Source: Phlegmacium glaucopus (taxonomy: Eukaryota > Basidiomycota > Agaricomycetes > Agaricales > Cortinariaceae). From it: DNA of 64,000 bases. Under the pieces are notes generated by a model that saw only the letters and a list, made by a program, of their open reading frames with translations, did not search any database and was not told where the DNA came from. The DNA lies in assembly GCA_015039465.1 (NCBI GenBank), contig MU129988.1:319745-383744 (forward strand), read 5' to 3'. The position numbers and the translations under genes are program-made. Each line of letters starts with the position of its first letter. Position 1 is the first letter of the stretch. Positions 22,613-33,796 of this stretch are shown piece after piece.

Positions 22613-24031
22613 TGAGCGAAGGGGGAGGTTCATTTTACCTTTTATATTTGTATCAATAGGAGTTTATTACGAGGACGAACAGGATGTTCGAACAACTAAT
22701 ATGTATTTGGATAAAATTTGATGTCGGTTAGCTAGCTAAAGCCTCGTACTAGGACTTCGATACTGTGATGAATCGATGGTATGTCAGACGAGTGCATCAA
22801 TATTATTACCGTCTGAAGACATGCCAGGGGTCTGTTTTTGCAACGTGCTTGAAGCATGATGAATGCATTAAATACCTCCCACACCAGTGACTCACCAGAC
22901 AATGAACGGACCTCCCCAACTGGGTTGGCTCTTTTATCGCCCACATATATTGACTTGCTTTAACATTCATTGATGAGGATTGGAATGTCAGCAAGTCCTG
23001 TACGTCCGTGAGCATAGTTTTTCAGTAACGACCATCATTTCTTTTGAAGAGGTAATCTCTGATTATCCGGCCTGGGTTGTGGCTAAGGTGAATGCCTCTG
23101 TGCGTCCAACCAATTTCTGGACGGGCGGAATCCCCTTGGATGCTTGGAATGACGACATCAGAACCCAGCGGGTCACATATCTGATCCTGCTTCATCCGGT
23201 GCCGTACGACGACATGCCGACCACCCTTGGTACCCGCAGATGACGACGCTTTTACCTCGTACTGTCTACAACGCTCTCTGAAAGACCCTATGGTATTCGT
23301 GGATACATCTCTGGGTTGCATCATGATTGTACTCTGATCGTAGCTTCAATAGTGGGGCTTCTGTCCATGGTTTCATTGTCAGATGGCGTGGGCGATATTC
23401 AAGTTTCTCACTGACCACTAACTTTTCTTCCGAGATGTCATCGATTCATATTTAGATCGTCCCTTTCTTGATACGAAACATTAGCTCACACGAGAATGAC
23501 ATCGATGGCTGTTTCACCTATATGAATGATTATTTATTGTTTTATTGCTTATTGAGAGAATAAATTTGGTGATTCGGAAACGATAAAAATGTCGGACCAG
23601 CCTGCGACCACGATGACACGGCACTGGCCAAGATTGATGAACTATAAGTAAACTAATCCTCATCTCGTTCAGAATGAAAGCATCATACCCTGAAGGCTGT
23701 TGTTGACAATATTAGTATCCGGCCTTCCGATGCCGCTATATTTTTATTGCTCCGAGTCAGGCTGTGGCTGCAGACTTTCCATGGCGATAGTGGCTATCGG
23801 GTACGTCTCGCAGAGGGCATCGTTTGTATATCTGCTCTTGGAGGACGTACTGTAAGAAGGCCGAGCGGCTCCTAGTGAAATGTTGATATCTCCCTCACTG
23901 AAGGACAAGTAAAGTATTTGTTTACCTGAAATGAGATGATGGCTGTAGCGCCGGCGCCCATTTCAGTTGAGGCTGTGTTATCATCAAGATTACGTAATGA
24001 CCATCTCCTTGGAAATCTTGGCATTGTTGGA
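22613..24031. other. Intergenic region, partly duplicated at 26.5-26.7 kb
   Basis: No credible gene. Stretches near 22728-22760, 23010-23040 and 23525-23650 recur in shortened form at 26510-26700 (for example ATAAAAATGTCGGACCAGC and AGTAACGACCATCATTTC). The second secreted-protein gene therefore arose by a segmental duplication that reached back into this region. Confidence 0.55.
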
Positions 24032-24500
24032 CAGGACCCCGGGCAATAAGCTGCAATAAGCCAAGAATGAGTGTATCCTATCGTCTACGAGTAAACGGGT
24101 CAAGAATGCCTAACTGAGAGATGGCCTTCTGTTTTACAAAAAAATTATTTTTATTTTTATGTCGGTACATATTATTATTATTATTTCACTCCCATAGTGT
24201 CCAGTCTAAAACCACATGTCCTATCAGGCTCCTGGTTTGTTCTCGAACGCTGGATCACCGACAGCCCTTTCGAAAATGCTTCTCAACCGGCTAAGTCCAG
24301 AATAACATACAGAAAAGAAAGAAAAAATCAGAGGGGGAATCGAACCAGCAGCCACCATATTAGCATTGTCCGGATACTATCCCAATTTCCTCAAACTTGT
24401 CTGGTGGCTGCCTAAATTTTTTTGTCCAGATTGACCCCAGCTGTCGGTCAAAAAACCTCAAATCCTCGGACCCTTCCTCTTGGCCTATTGCCCGGGGTCC
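24032..24500. mobile_element. MITE with 8-bp target duplication (hAT-like), ends CAGGACCCCGGGCAATA
   Basis: Left end CA-GGACCCCGGGCAATA at 24032; right end TATTGCCCGGGGTCC at 24486-24500. TTGTTGGA is present on both sides (24024-24031 and 24501-24508), an 8-bp target site duplication typical of hAT elements. No coding capacity in 469 bp. Inside, GCAGCCACCA pairs with TGGTGGCTGC, and a B-box-like word GGTTCGATTCC lies on the minus strand at 24346-24336, perhaps from an older tRNA-derived insertion. Same family as 17550-18065. Confidence 0.75.
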
Positions 24501-24575
24501 TTGTTGGACCCGGGTGTCTCTTCTAGAAGTTGATTTTAGTCACCCATATGGTAGACCCAGGTAACGCTGTGAGGT

Positions 24576-24583
24576 TATATAAA
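24576..24583 (+). promoter_or_regulatory. TATA box of secreted-protein gene 1
   Basis: TATATAAA lies about 160 nt before the ATG at 24742. The same box occurs at 26929-26936 above the tandem copy, inside a nearly identical upstream block, so both genes share a core promoter. Confidence 0.55.
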
Positions 24584-24741
24584 TCAGCATCTCTTTCTTA
24601 CTTACTTCCCTTCATAGAGCTAGTCTCCTACACCGCGCAGCGCGCCCTTCGAATTACCGCATCCTTGGAAAATTTCTGTCATTGCTTGAAGCAGTGCATC
24701 ACCTAGAAATTCAAATTCAACCAGTTGCATATTATTCGACT

Positions 24742-25684
24742 ATGATGAAGTTCATCTACTCAGTTCTCGCTCTCTCTGCTGTTATTTCGTCGGTATCTGC
24801 AGCACCGGTCCTAGTCAGAAGGTCCTTGGAGAAGCGCGACGTGGACCCCAATCTTATTCCACAGTTTGATCATGCAGCTGGCCTTAACCCGACAGGCACG
24901 GGAGATTGCGACGGTGTTCCAAATGCTGCCGGCGTACCAGTAAAGATTCCTTGTTCATGCCCACCTGACAGGAATCGATTCATCGATGTAAGCTCTAAAC
25001 CTATGTCTATGTTTAACATTGTACTTATGACTATATTTTAGGCGTTGAATGCCAACGTTGCAGCAGGTCATGCAGTCAATAACCCGTCGGTCTCGGTGTC
25101 GTTCCCTACGGATAACTCACAGGCATCTCAATTGGCACGCATCCACACTGGTATCGTCACTCTGCAGAACCTTAATGGTCCCGGACAGGGATGTCCCTCT
25201 GTTTCCACTACTTTCGACCAGCAAGCGAAGGATATTCAGGCTGGCACTCCCGCACGTCGGGCTCCTGGCGTTGACCCTGCCCTCGTTCCCGAATTTGATC
25301 ACGCCGCCGGAATCAACCCCACAGGTACAGGAGACTGCGATGGTGTCACGGATCCTTCAGGAAATGTGATCAAAATCCCCTGTTCTTGTCCTCCTGACAG
25401 GAATTCGTTCATCCAGGTAAGATTTAACTCGAACTTGGATTATTAGATTCTTTTTCTCAATTCTATTCACAATGTAGTCCTTGAATGACAATGTTAACGC
25501 TGGCCATGCCGTCAACAATCCATCAATTTCCGTTTCATTCCCTACCGATGATTCTAAAGCATCCAAGTTGGCCCGTGTCAATGCCGCTCTTGTGACGCTA
25601 CAAAATCTTCGAGGACCAGGTGCCGGGTGTCCAGCCTCATCTACAACCTTCGTCGCTCAACAAGCAGCTATTCAAAATTCTTGA
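24742..25684 (+). CDS. Secreted protein with two four-cysteine modules, copy 1
   Basis: Three exons, 24742-24987, 25042-25416 and 25478-25684, give 275 residues. The signal peptide (MMKFIYSVLALSAVISSVSA) is followed by a propeptide ending in the Kex2-type site KR, then two tandem modules of about 100 residues. Each module runs VDP..(I/V)P.FDHAAG.NPTG, TGDCDGV, IPCSCPPDRN.FI, LN.NV.AGHAVNNPS, then LQNL.GP..GCP..STTF, with four cysteines. An intron splits each module at the same place (FI(D/Q)|(A/S)LN), so the duplication copied the intron. The inter-module linker holds PARRAPG with a possible dibasic cleavage site. I do not recognise the family. A secreted, disulfide-containing protein is well supported; its role is unknown. 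Confidence 0.85.
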
Positions 25685-27093
25685 GGCTGTTCCTGGGGAC
25701 TCCACCGACCAATGCGACCTCCGGCAACCTTCGTAATTTGGCACAACTGCCTCGCTGTGTTATGATATGATTGGAGTACTTTCAAGACTGTCACAATTGT
25801 ATGATCAGAGGTGTCTTTTGCACAGCAGTAGTTTGTTAATGCTATACACTTTGGCGTCGACGTCAATACCTTGAAAATTTTTAATTGCTCATGAAAATAG
25901 TCATGGGAGAGCAGAATATCACTGCTTTGGGCGTAAGTGAACCATAACATTTTTTTGAAAAAAAAAAAAAAGATACACGAAGTCGAGATGTAAGAGTTCG
26001 GAAGATCACCGCATCTGTTCATCAGCATCACACACGACTCGACACGAGTTCTCTCATAAAGTTCAAAATCACACTAAAATCTTGCTAAAATCATCAAGTT
26101 GTTTCATTGGAAAAGCATCTTTTTCGTTTGTACAGTAAAGTTACGAGTAGCAACCAACATAAAACACAGTCCACGAAAATCCCCCTTACATTTTCGCTCT
26201 CGTCTAATAACCTCTCTTTACAAACTATAGTAACCTTGGTCAGAACTTGTCACTGTTGATATTGGTGTCATCCGAACCCGTAGCCGTTAACTTCCTTAAT
26301 ACAAGTCAAGTATTATCCAGCTATCTTGTTATTATTATCCTTCCGTTCTTTAGCCCGCTTCCTTCATGTTTTCAAAGCCTTCCTCAAGCAACTCGATCCG
26401 GATCCCTCATCAGTTCTTTCTTGATAAACATGAACCAAGATGGCATGGTCGAATAATGTCTTTTCCACTGAAAGCGTGAGGTGTCCTGAAACCATTATCC
26501 AAAGGAATTGTTAGCTAGCATGAGTAGCTAAAGCCCCGTACTTTGTGAGCATAGTTTTCAGTAACGACCATCATTTCTCGGTTATTTATTGTCTTAATTG
26601 CTTATTGAGAGAATCTGGTGACTCGGAGAGGATAAAAATGTCGGACCAGCTTGCTACCATGATGACAGGGCGCTGGCCAAGATTGATGAGCTAATAAGTA
26701 TCACCCCTGTACCGTTGGCGGGAACTATATGGCAGGATTTTGTCATCGGCAAAAGAAATTCCTGCCATATAGTTCCCGCCAACCTTAACCCCTGATCCCA
26801 ATGCTCATGCGCTGCCGGCTGTTGTTGACAATAATAGCTGCAATCTGGCCGTCCAATGCCGCTTTTATTTCCCAGGCAGAGTTTAATATTTCTCACCCAT
26901 ATGTAGACCCGGGTAACGCTTGTGAAATTATATAAATCAGCAACTTTTTCCTACCCACTCCCTTCATAGAGCTAGTCTCCTACACCGCGCAGTGCGCCTT
27001 TCGAATTACCGCATCCTTGGAAAATTTCTGTCATTGCTTGAAGCAGTGCATCACCTAGAAATTCAAATTCAACCAGTTGCATATTATTCGACT
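25685..27093. other. Intergenic region between the two modular secreted-protein genes
   Basis: The 3' flank of copy 1 (to about 25880) matches the 3' flank of copy 2 (to about 28290), including GCACAGCAGTAGTTTGTTAATGC-like words. A perfect hairpin element lies at 26714-26783. From about 26885 the upstream block of copy 2 begins. No other gene was seen. Confidence 0.5.
26714..26783. repeat. Short perfect inverted-repeat element (24-bp arms)
   Basis: 26714-26737 (GTTGGCGGGAACTATATGGC plus four bases) is exactly complementary to 26760-26783, leaving a 22-nt loop. Sixteen bases of one arm recur at 20470-20485. It is probably a miniature transposon or a footprint of one. It is absent from the homologous position of the copy 1 upstream region. 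Confidence 0.7.
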
Positions 27094-28114
27094 ATGATGA
27101 AGTTCATCTACTCAGTTCTCGCTCTCTCTGCTGTTATTTCGTCGGTATCTGCAGCACCGGTCCTAGTCAGAAGGTCCTTGGTGAAGCGCGACGTGGACCC
27201 CAATCTTATTCCACAGTTTGATCATGCAGCTGGCCTTAATCCGACAGGCACAGGAGATTGCGACGGTGTTCCAAATGCTGCCGGCGTACCAGTAAAGATT
27301 CCTTGTTCATGCCCCCCTGACAGGAATCGATTCATCGATGTAAACTCTAACCTATGTCTATACTTTGCATTGTACTTATGACTATATTTAGGCGTTGAAT
27401 GCCAACGTTGCAGCAGGTCATGCAGTCAATAACCCGTCGGTCTCGGTGTCGTTCCCTACGGATAACTCACAGGCATCTCAATTGGCGCGCATCCACACTG
27501 GTATTGTCACTCTGCAGAACCTTAATGGTCCCGGGCAGGGATGTCCCTCTGTTTCCACTACTTTCGACCAGCAAGCGAAGGATATCCAGAGTGGCACTGG
27601 TGCCACTCCTCCCGCAGCCCCACCTCCTCCACCTCCACCTCCACCACCCCCACCACCTGCATCACCTGCATCACCACCCCCCTCATCCGGTGGCGTTGAC
27701 CCTAACCTCGTTCCCGAATTTGGTCACGCCGCCGGAATAAACCCCACAGGTACAGGGGACTGTGATGGTGTCACGGATGCTTCAGGAGCTGTGATCAAAG
27801 TTCCTTGTTCCTGTCCTCCTGACAGGAATTCGTTCATCCAGGTAAGCTTTTACTTGAACTTGGATTTATTATTAGACTTTTTTTTCTCAATTCTTATCCC
27901 AATGTAGTCCTTGAATGACAATGTTAACGCTGGCCATGCTGTCAACAACCCATCAATTTCCGTTTCATTCCCTGCGGATGATTCTAAAGCATCCAAGTTG
28001 GCCCGTGTCAATGCTGCTCTTGTGACGCTGCAAAATCTTCGAGGACCAGGTGTCGGGTGTCCAGCCTCATCTACAACCTTTGTCGCTCAACAAGCAGCCA
28101 TTCAAAATTCTTGA
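27094..28114 (+). CDS. Secreted protein with two four-cysteine modules and poly-proline linker, copy 2
   Basis: Tandem duplicate of 24742-25684 with exons 27094-27339, 27392-27841 and 27908-28114, encoding 300 residues. Signal peptide, KR propeptide site, both modules and both intron positions are the same as in copy 1. The main change is the linker: copy 1 has PARRAPG, while copy 2 has a proline run (about 15 Pro) and then ASPASPPPSSGG. The possible dibasic site between modules is therefore lost and replaced by a rigid spacer. If copy 1 is cleaved into two peptides, copy 2 would stay joined. Module cysteines are intact. Function unknown; same caveats as copy 1. Confidence 0.85.
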
Positions 28115-28576
28115 GGCTGTTATTGGACTCCATTGACTATGCGATCCTGCAACCTCCGTAGTTGGCACAACTGTCTCGCTGTGTTATGATATGATTGAGT
28201 ACTTTTACGACTGTCACAATGATATGGTATTTTTTGCACAGCAGTAGTTTGTTAATGCTATACACTTTGGCGTCGACGTCAACACTTTGAGAGAGATTTA
28301 ATCGCTTGTGAAAATAGCCAAATGAGAGGGGAAAATCGCCGTCTTGGACTGGACTCAGCGTGAGTGAACCTAAATCTGATACGGTCCAGGTACTGGATCA
28401 CTGTAAATAAATAAAATAATACGACATCGAGATGCAAGAGATCCAACCACTAAAGTGGCCCAGGACCATAGACACACTATCGGCCTCCACTTGTAGTCAT
28501 AGACTCATAGTACAAATATTACCAATCTATCTTATTATTATCTTCCCTTTCTTTAGCCCATGTTTGCTTCAAGTTT
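28115..28576. other. Convergent 3' region, no gene seen
   Basis: This stretch lies between the end of secreted-protein copy 2 and the end of the minus-strand DUF4419 gene. The first ~180 nt repeat the 3' flank of copy 1. Further on, words such as TATTACCAATCTATCTTATTA resemble 26300-26340, the end of the duplicated block. Confidence 0.45.
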
Positions 28577-29947
28577 TCAAAGTCTTTCTGGAGCAACTTG
28601 ATCATGAATCTTTTCCTTGATAAACATGAACCAAGATGGCAACGGTCGGATACTGTCCTTCTTTGCACCTTCCACTGAAAGCGCAAGGTGTCCTGAAACC
28701 ATTACACAAGGGAATTTCACCCCATTATCATCCAATTTAACGTCAACTTCGCAGAATCCCACAGGTATTTCCTCAGACTCAATGGTGGGATAGGAGACTC
28801 CGTCCAGGACCAACTCGGGCACTTTCTTCGTATCCCAGAGTTGAAAGACCATGACATCTCTAGGGGAACCCTGCCATTTGCCTTCGTTTGACCATACACA
28901 AAACGCGGTGATCCAACCAGAGAGGTAGGTCGGTCCTGAACCCTGAGGATGGTAATAACAAACTCGGCTCCAGAAGTCGATGTCGGGTTCGCCGTCAAAT
29001 GCTGCGACGAACCGAGTGAGTATAGGCCGTAACAAGGTCGCCCAGGCTTTCGGTTCTTCCCCAAAGGAGTCGAGTTTATCCAAACGAGCAAGGAGACGCT
29101 CCCAATCGGATTTCTCGCCTTCGAGAGCGACAGATGGTATGCCACACATCAGTCCCATCTCAAAATCAAAATAGCTGATAAACAGAGATGCTTGATCTTT
29201 GTGCATGTCGTCGTAGGATCGGATAAGACTTACGTTTTCAAAGTGGACATCATGAGGACCGAACATATAATAGTATCGTTATATGTACTGGTCGTGAAAT
29301 CAGGAAGAATCCACTCTTGTAGATCTCTATCGACGACCTATGGCTTATCGATTGAAGACTGGAGTGATCAATTAGTTGAGTTTGAACATACATTCTGGTG
29401 GATCTGTTTGGTCATTTGGTGCGCAAGCACACCTAAATTTACAGTGTACCTTGTACCAACCGCCTCGACGGCCAGCTCTTTTTTGCCTACATGTTGGACA
29501 AAATGAGAGCGAAGCTCCTCCGCGTGGGCATTAACACTTGCGAGGTGAGCTTCCTTTTAGTTACACATTTTAAGGCGACGTACTAGAAGTTAAATTGGCC
29601 TAGGATCGCAATCCAAACGTCGTCTGGTCTGATCATAGGGTCGATTAAATTCACAGCGTTGGGATTACTGTATAGTAGATAACGGCAACGAACCTGATAG
29701 TGAGATGATGATGCTCGTTGTACGCTAAAGTGACTGTTTCCACAAAACCATTGGCTTTATCTAACACATTGGACAGGTCTGATCCATTGTTGACGAAAGA
29801 GCTCTGTAGGAGCTCAGCGCATCTCGTCTCTAAATTGACACCCCAAGTCCTATGAAGCAATTCCTCAGGTTTTGTTATGCTGTTAGAAGTCGCTGTTAAA
29901 TTGACGGGCCAGGCGTCGTGAGATGCAACTGTGAAATGAACAGGCAT
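28577..29947 (-). CDS. DUF4419 family protein
   Basis: ATG at 29947 (MPVHFTVASHDAWPVNLT), TGA at 28579-28577. Exons read AYNEHHHLTIR, then PDDVWIAILGQFNF (the hallmark RPDDVWxAI motif), HAEELRSHFVQHVGKKELAV, LAHQMTKQIHQN, then LQEWILPDFTTSTYNDTIIC, YFDFEMGLMCGIPSVALEGE, KSDWERLLARLDKLDSFGEE, FWSRVCYYHPQGSGPTYLSG and WITAFCVWSNEGKW. This is the complete order seen in DUF4419 proteins, a family with no assigned biochemical function that is common and often expanded in agaricomycetes. Four short introns, all canonical where read. No signal peptide or membrane span, so probably cytoplasmic. The gene looks intact. Confidence 0.88.
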
Positions 29948-30080
29948 TGTGTTTTGATGTGTTGGTATAAAAGATCTGTCAGATGACAACATTTGAAGAG
30001 TTTGCCACCCAGCAATTTCTAAAGTTGTTGCTTTGCAGTAACCTTCTCGACCTCTTTGCGTTTGAGAATAGGAGAGGTGT

Positions 30081-30127
30081 CACCTTGCTGTATAGCAAGG
30101 TTTCTCCCGGGTTTAAATTACACATTT
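30081..30127 (+). repeat. Dispersed repeat with CCTTGCTGTATAGCAAGG palindrome
   Basis: About 45 nt (CACCTTGCTGTATAGCAAGG, then a pyrimidine-rich stretch and TAAATTACACA) recur in opposite orientation at 53398-53442 with few differences. The palindrome at the start suggests the end of a mobile element, but no partner end was found near either copy. Confidence 0.5.
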
Positions 30128-30567
30128 GTTATTTAATGATAGTCTCGTACCAAGATCGTCCACTCGTGGACGGTCTTGTAACGAAGTCCGTCACTATAAA
30201 TAATGAAGGACACTGATATGCGCTGTCATCCTTCCGCAGTAGACTGGAGGAGAGCTGGCGTCTGGTCGATGTCGACAGCTCCGTAACCTGAATGTATTTA
30301 TGAGAAGTTACGAAGTCGCATAAATTGAACGTGTCACCTGCTGTTAATGTATCGAGAGTGACCATCCGAGGCTCAGACGACACACTCGCAGCTACAGAAT
30401 CAGATCCACGGTGTAGGACGTCATGGAGACACTGGACACTTTCAAGTTACTCATATCTAGAATACCAACTATAAAAAGTCAGCATTGCAAAGAGACACGT
30501 GGCATTATTACAAGAAAAAGAAAGAAAAGTCAGAAAGCCAGGTAAAATATATCTGCACAATTGAGCT

Positions 30568-30863
30568 GCGGTGTCTAGTCGCATCTTGGAAACACGGACC
30601 ATAGCAAGGATCATCAAGGAAACTAGGGATGAAACGCGAATAAAGAACAATAGGAACGGTTTTACACACCTTTCAAAACACAAAACACATCACACAAAGA
30701 CGAGTCTTCAGCTCAACAAAATCATGAAACCTAGAAATCAAATGGTTTTAATCAACGGTCCTTTGTGCAAAGAAAATTTCAGGTCAGAAGGCTTGGAGAA
30801 AATGTAGTCGGCATCTTTGAACAGCGGTGTCTAGTCGCTTCTTGGAAACACGGACCATAGCAA
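30568..30863 (+). repeat. 40-bp direct repeat pair
   Basis: GCGGTGTCTAGTCGCATCTT plus 20 more bases at 30568-30607 recurs at 30824-30863 with one mismatch. The 216 nt between them are unrelated. This could be a local slippage duplication or a long target duplication; no element ends were recognised. Confidence 0.6.
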
Positions 30864-31222
30864 TAGATTCATCACGTCAGAAATAAGGGTGGTTAAGACT
30901 TACGGAGCAAGAATCCACGACTCGTCTTGCTGGAGGTAGAGCACGGAGGTTGAAGAACTTCAAGAAGAGGAGAAAAAATTTACCATTGTCAATAGGATCA
31001 CGTGCATATTAATACAGGATCATGTGATTTATCGAAAAGATTCGGCATTCTGATGCCGGCCGTCTGACTCTGAGCCTCAAGTTTCTTTGTTTCTAAGCAG
31101 ATCTCACAGTCACACAGGGGTGAGATTCCGTGGGAAGAGATTTGGGCCATATTAATACGGCTCACACTTGACCGACGCTGAACGATAACCTTCCACACTG
31201 AAATTCTCTCTTATTTAACAAA

Positions 31223-32671
31223 ATGCGCGCTGTTCTCATTAAAGACGGAAAAGGTCCGGTTGAGAACCTGTATATCGGTGAGGCACCTAAGCCAGTACTC
31301 AGAAAAGGCGAAGTCCTTGTCAAGGAAAGTCTTCCTCGTTGAAGATCTAGATAATCTTAAGATTGAAACCTTCTTTTAGATACGAGCATTTGGCTTGAAT
31401 AGAATGGATATCTTTCAACGGGAGGGTAGGTATCCTCCACCGGCTGGATCATCCAGTATCCTAGGAGTAGAGTTTTCTGGAACTATCACTGAAGTGAGTT
31501 CGGATGTGTCTGAATGGCAAGTTAACGACGAAGTCTTGGGCCTGGCCGGCGGCGTGAGTTTGACAGCTGATTGACGCCCAGGGGCAATGCTGACCATGTA
31601 CCAGGGAGCCTATGCCGAATATATTGCCGTTAATCAAACACACATCATAGCCAAACCGCCACATTTAACATGGGTTGAGGCTGCAAGTATCCCAGAAGTA
31701 TTTTTAACGGGTAAATAAGATGAAAGATGTTGTTGGGAGGCTCTGCTCATCTGAATTCTGATACTCATCAGCTTTCCAAGCACTGGTCGTCATCGGCCAG
31801 GTTAAACAAGATGACAATGTTCTCGTGCACGCAGGCGCTTCTAGTGTCGGCTTGGCAGCCATTCAATTGGCGCGCATTTATGGAGCGTAAGGGCACTGTT
31901 CTATCATCGTTACAGGTACTCGTTTGATGGATTGTTTCAGTCGTACTGTCACTGCAACGACTTCTACCAAGGAAAAAATAGACTGGCTTCTTAGCCTACC
32001 AAATGGGCCCACCCATGCAGCTAATTACAAGACAGAAGACTTTTCTGCAGTCGTAAAGCAAGCGACAGACAATAAGGGCGCAAACGTGGTCATCGACTTC
32101 GTTGGCCAATCTCATTTCAATAAGAATATTGATTCTTTGGCGGTCGATGGTAGGATGACCATACTGTCTGCCCTAAGCGGTCCGTCCATAGCGTGAGTTC
32201 CCTTAAACCTGCTAATATATGCTTCAGGCGCTATCGTGGATTCCGTGAACCTTGGGCCTATTCTATATAAACGTCTTCATATAGAAGGTTCCACCCTTCG
32301 TTCTCGGTCGCTTGAATATCAAGCAAATCTAATTGAGAGGTACTTGCGCAAACTGCCCTTGATCAATTTCACTCTGTACCACGTTTTACCAGGTTTAACT
32401 TGACTGTCTTCTCAAAGATCACAGGAAAAGATGGTAATGGACCGATTTGGACCTATATTCATAAGGCAAGTAACATGGCAAGACCTGATTTAGCTCTCGT
32501 CGGCTGACGGCCGATGTTTTTCCGACCCAAGGTGTATCCTTGGACAGAAATACAATCCGCGCATCAAGAAATGGCTGAGAACAAAAACAGGAAAGTGATA
32601 TCTCAACGGAGCATGATCTGTTATTTACGAATGTCCATAACAGTGGTAAAATTATTGCCGAGGTGATCTAA
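31223..32671 (+). CDS. PIG3-like NAD(P)H quinone oxidoreductase (medium-chain dehydrogenase/reductase)
   Basis: ATG at 31223 (MRAVLIKDGKGPVENLYIGE), continuing EVLVK|IRAFGLNRMDIFQREGRY and ILGVEFSGTITEVSS (GroES-like fold), GAYAEYIAVNQTHIIAKPP, IPEVFLTAFQALV, then the NADPH-binding HAGASSVGLAAIQLAR motif, KEKIDWLLSLP, VVIDFVGQSHFNKNI, GRMTILSALSG, STLRSRSLEYQ (typical LRSR before the C-terminal domain) and VYPWTEIQSAHQEM. This matches the zinc-free quinone oxidoreductase subgroup around human TP53I3. It reduces quinones with NADPH in the cytosol. Six or more short introns. The last junction before GKIIAEVI and TAA at 32669 is not cleanly canonical, so the extreme C-terminus is uncertain. Confidence 0.88.
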
Positions 32672-33565
32672 ACTGTCATGATCTACAATGTCTACACAGG
32701 CTCTGCCCAATCGCGTAATATTAGCAGCAGAACTTACTTGGGGTACATTTTTGCGCAGCTTGCACGACAACCATATCATGATTGCATTATTATAATAGAA
32801 CCCTTAGAGTGGAACGACATTCGTGAGACCGAGTAGCATATGCAAAGGTCATGTCAATGTTCACTGTGCTTACACAGAAGTATGCCAGCTGTTATGTCTA
32901 GTTGAAACGAAAGCTGACGGGACCGTGGAGAAGAATACTTGGGGCTAAATATACGTCATACTGATAGTTCCAACTTGCGATAACCTGAGTACGTGTAAAG
33001 CGATTTTATCCGCAGTCTCTGGCCATGAATAGAAGCTATATTATCATATAAAGGCTTAAATATTGAGTAATATTGAGTCGGGGAGTTCGGTGATCTCTCC
33101 GCATAAAATAGACGCACGGCGTATTGTCGGCATTTACGCAGATAAAAAGTATTTTTGTGCATTCTAACCAAGAAGACGGTATGGCAAGATGTCGTGGAAA
33201 TCGTTCCAGAGAGAATATTTAGTGATCGCCGTTGATACGAATTTCTTTGTTTTGATAGAAATCGAAGCAGAGCTGAACTACGAGTAGTAGTGCCGCCAGC
33301 TAGAATGGGTCCTTATCGTGAGCTACCCTCATGAATTCCTACGCGTATACTTTACTTGGGTTCCGTATGTATATTCTACATCTTTCTAATGAAACTCAGC
33401 GGCCCTATCACTGATTACGCATCACTCGCTCATTCCAGCTCATTCCCAAAATTGCATTGCTTCCGCGATCACTAATTGACTAATTTTGGCCGCCAGTGGC
33501 TTTTCCTCAATGATAAAAAAAAAGAAATTCTTAACCTCTGCCGATTTACGACCTAGACAGGAAGT

Positions 33566-33796
33566 ATGCAGTTATTTTTACCTGTATCAGCATGCCTTCT
33601 CATCTCGATGCCAGTGTCAGGTGCTTATGATCAGAAAGAAGTCAAGTCAATAGCCTCCGTTATGCTTGGATCGGGACAGATTTTCTCTGCACATTTCGGC
33701 ATCGGTAGTGAAATGAAGCCTCATGAGTATTATCGAACCTCCCGATTGTCAGTCTTCCCAGAGTTCGAATTGGCCGAGTCCTTGAAGGGATTTTAA
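33566..33796 (+). CDS. Possible small secreted protein (76 aa), weak support
   Basis: A single-exon ATG ORF. The first 20 residues (MQLFLPVSACLLISMPVSGA) look like a signal peptide with an alanine cleavage site. The rest (AYDQKEVKSIASV...) has no cysteine pairs and no motif I recognise. It is isolated in a gene-poor stretch. It may be chance or a decayed exon. Confidence 0.25.
   Translation: MQLFLPVSACLLISMPVSGAYDQKEVKSIASVMLGSGQIFSAHFGIGSEMKPHEYYRTSRLSVFPEFELAESLKGF

Larger units (their letters stand above)
29948..31222. other. Intergenic region with small repeats
   Basis: No supported gene. It holds the dispersed palindromic repeat at 30081-30127 and a 40-bp direct repeat at 30568-30607 and 30824-30863 (one mismatch). 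The last ~100 nt are the promoter of the quinone oxidoreductase gene. Confidence 0.5.

Noticed and set aside
22980..23243. 87-codon plus-strand ORF
   Set aside because: No recognisable content, and part of it is a noncoding block that recurs decayed at 26.5 kb.
24330..24420. Possible minus-strand tRNA with GGTTCGATTCC
   Set aside because: The acceptor stem pairs poorly and no anticodon arm folds. It lies inside the MITE and is at best a tRNA-derived remnant.
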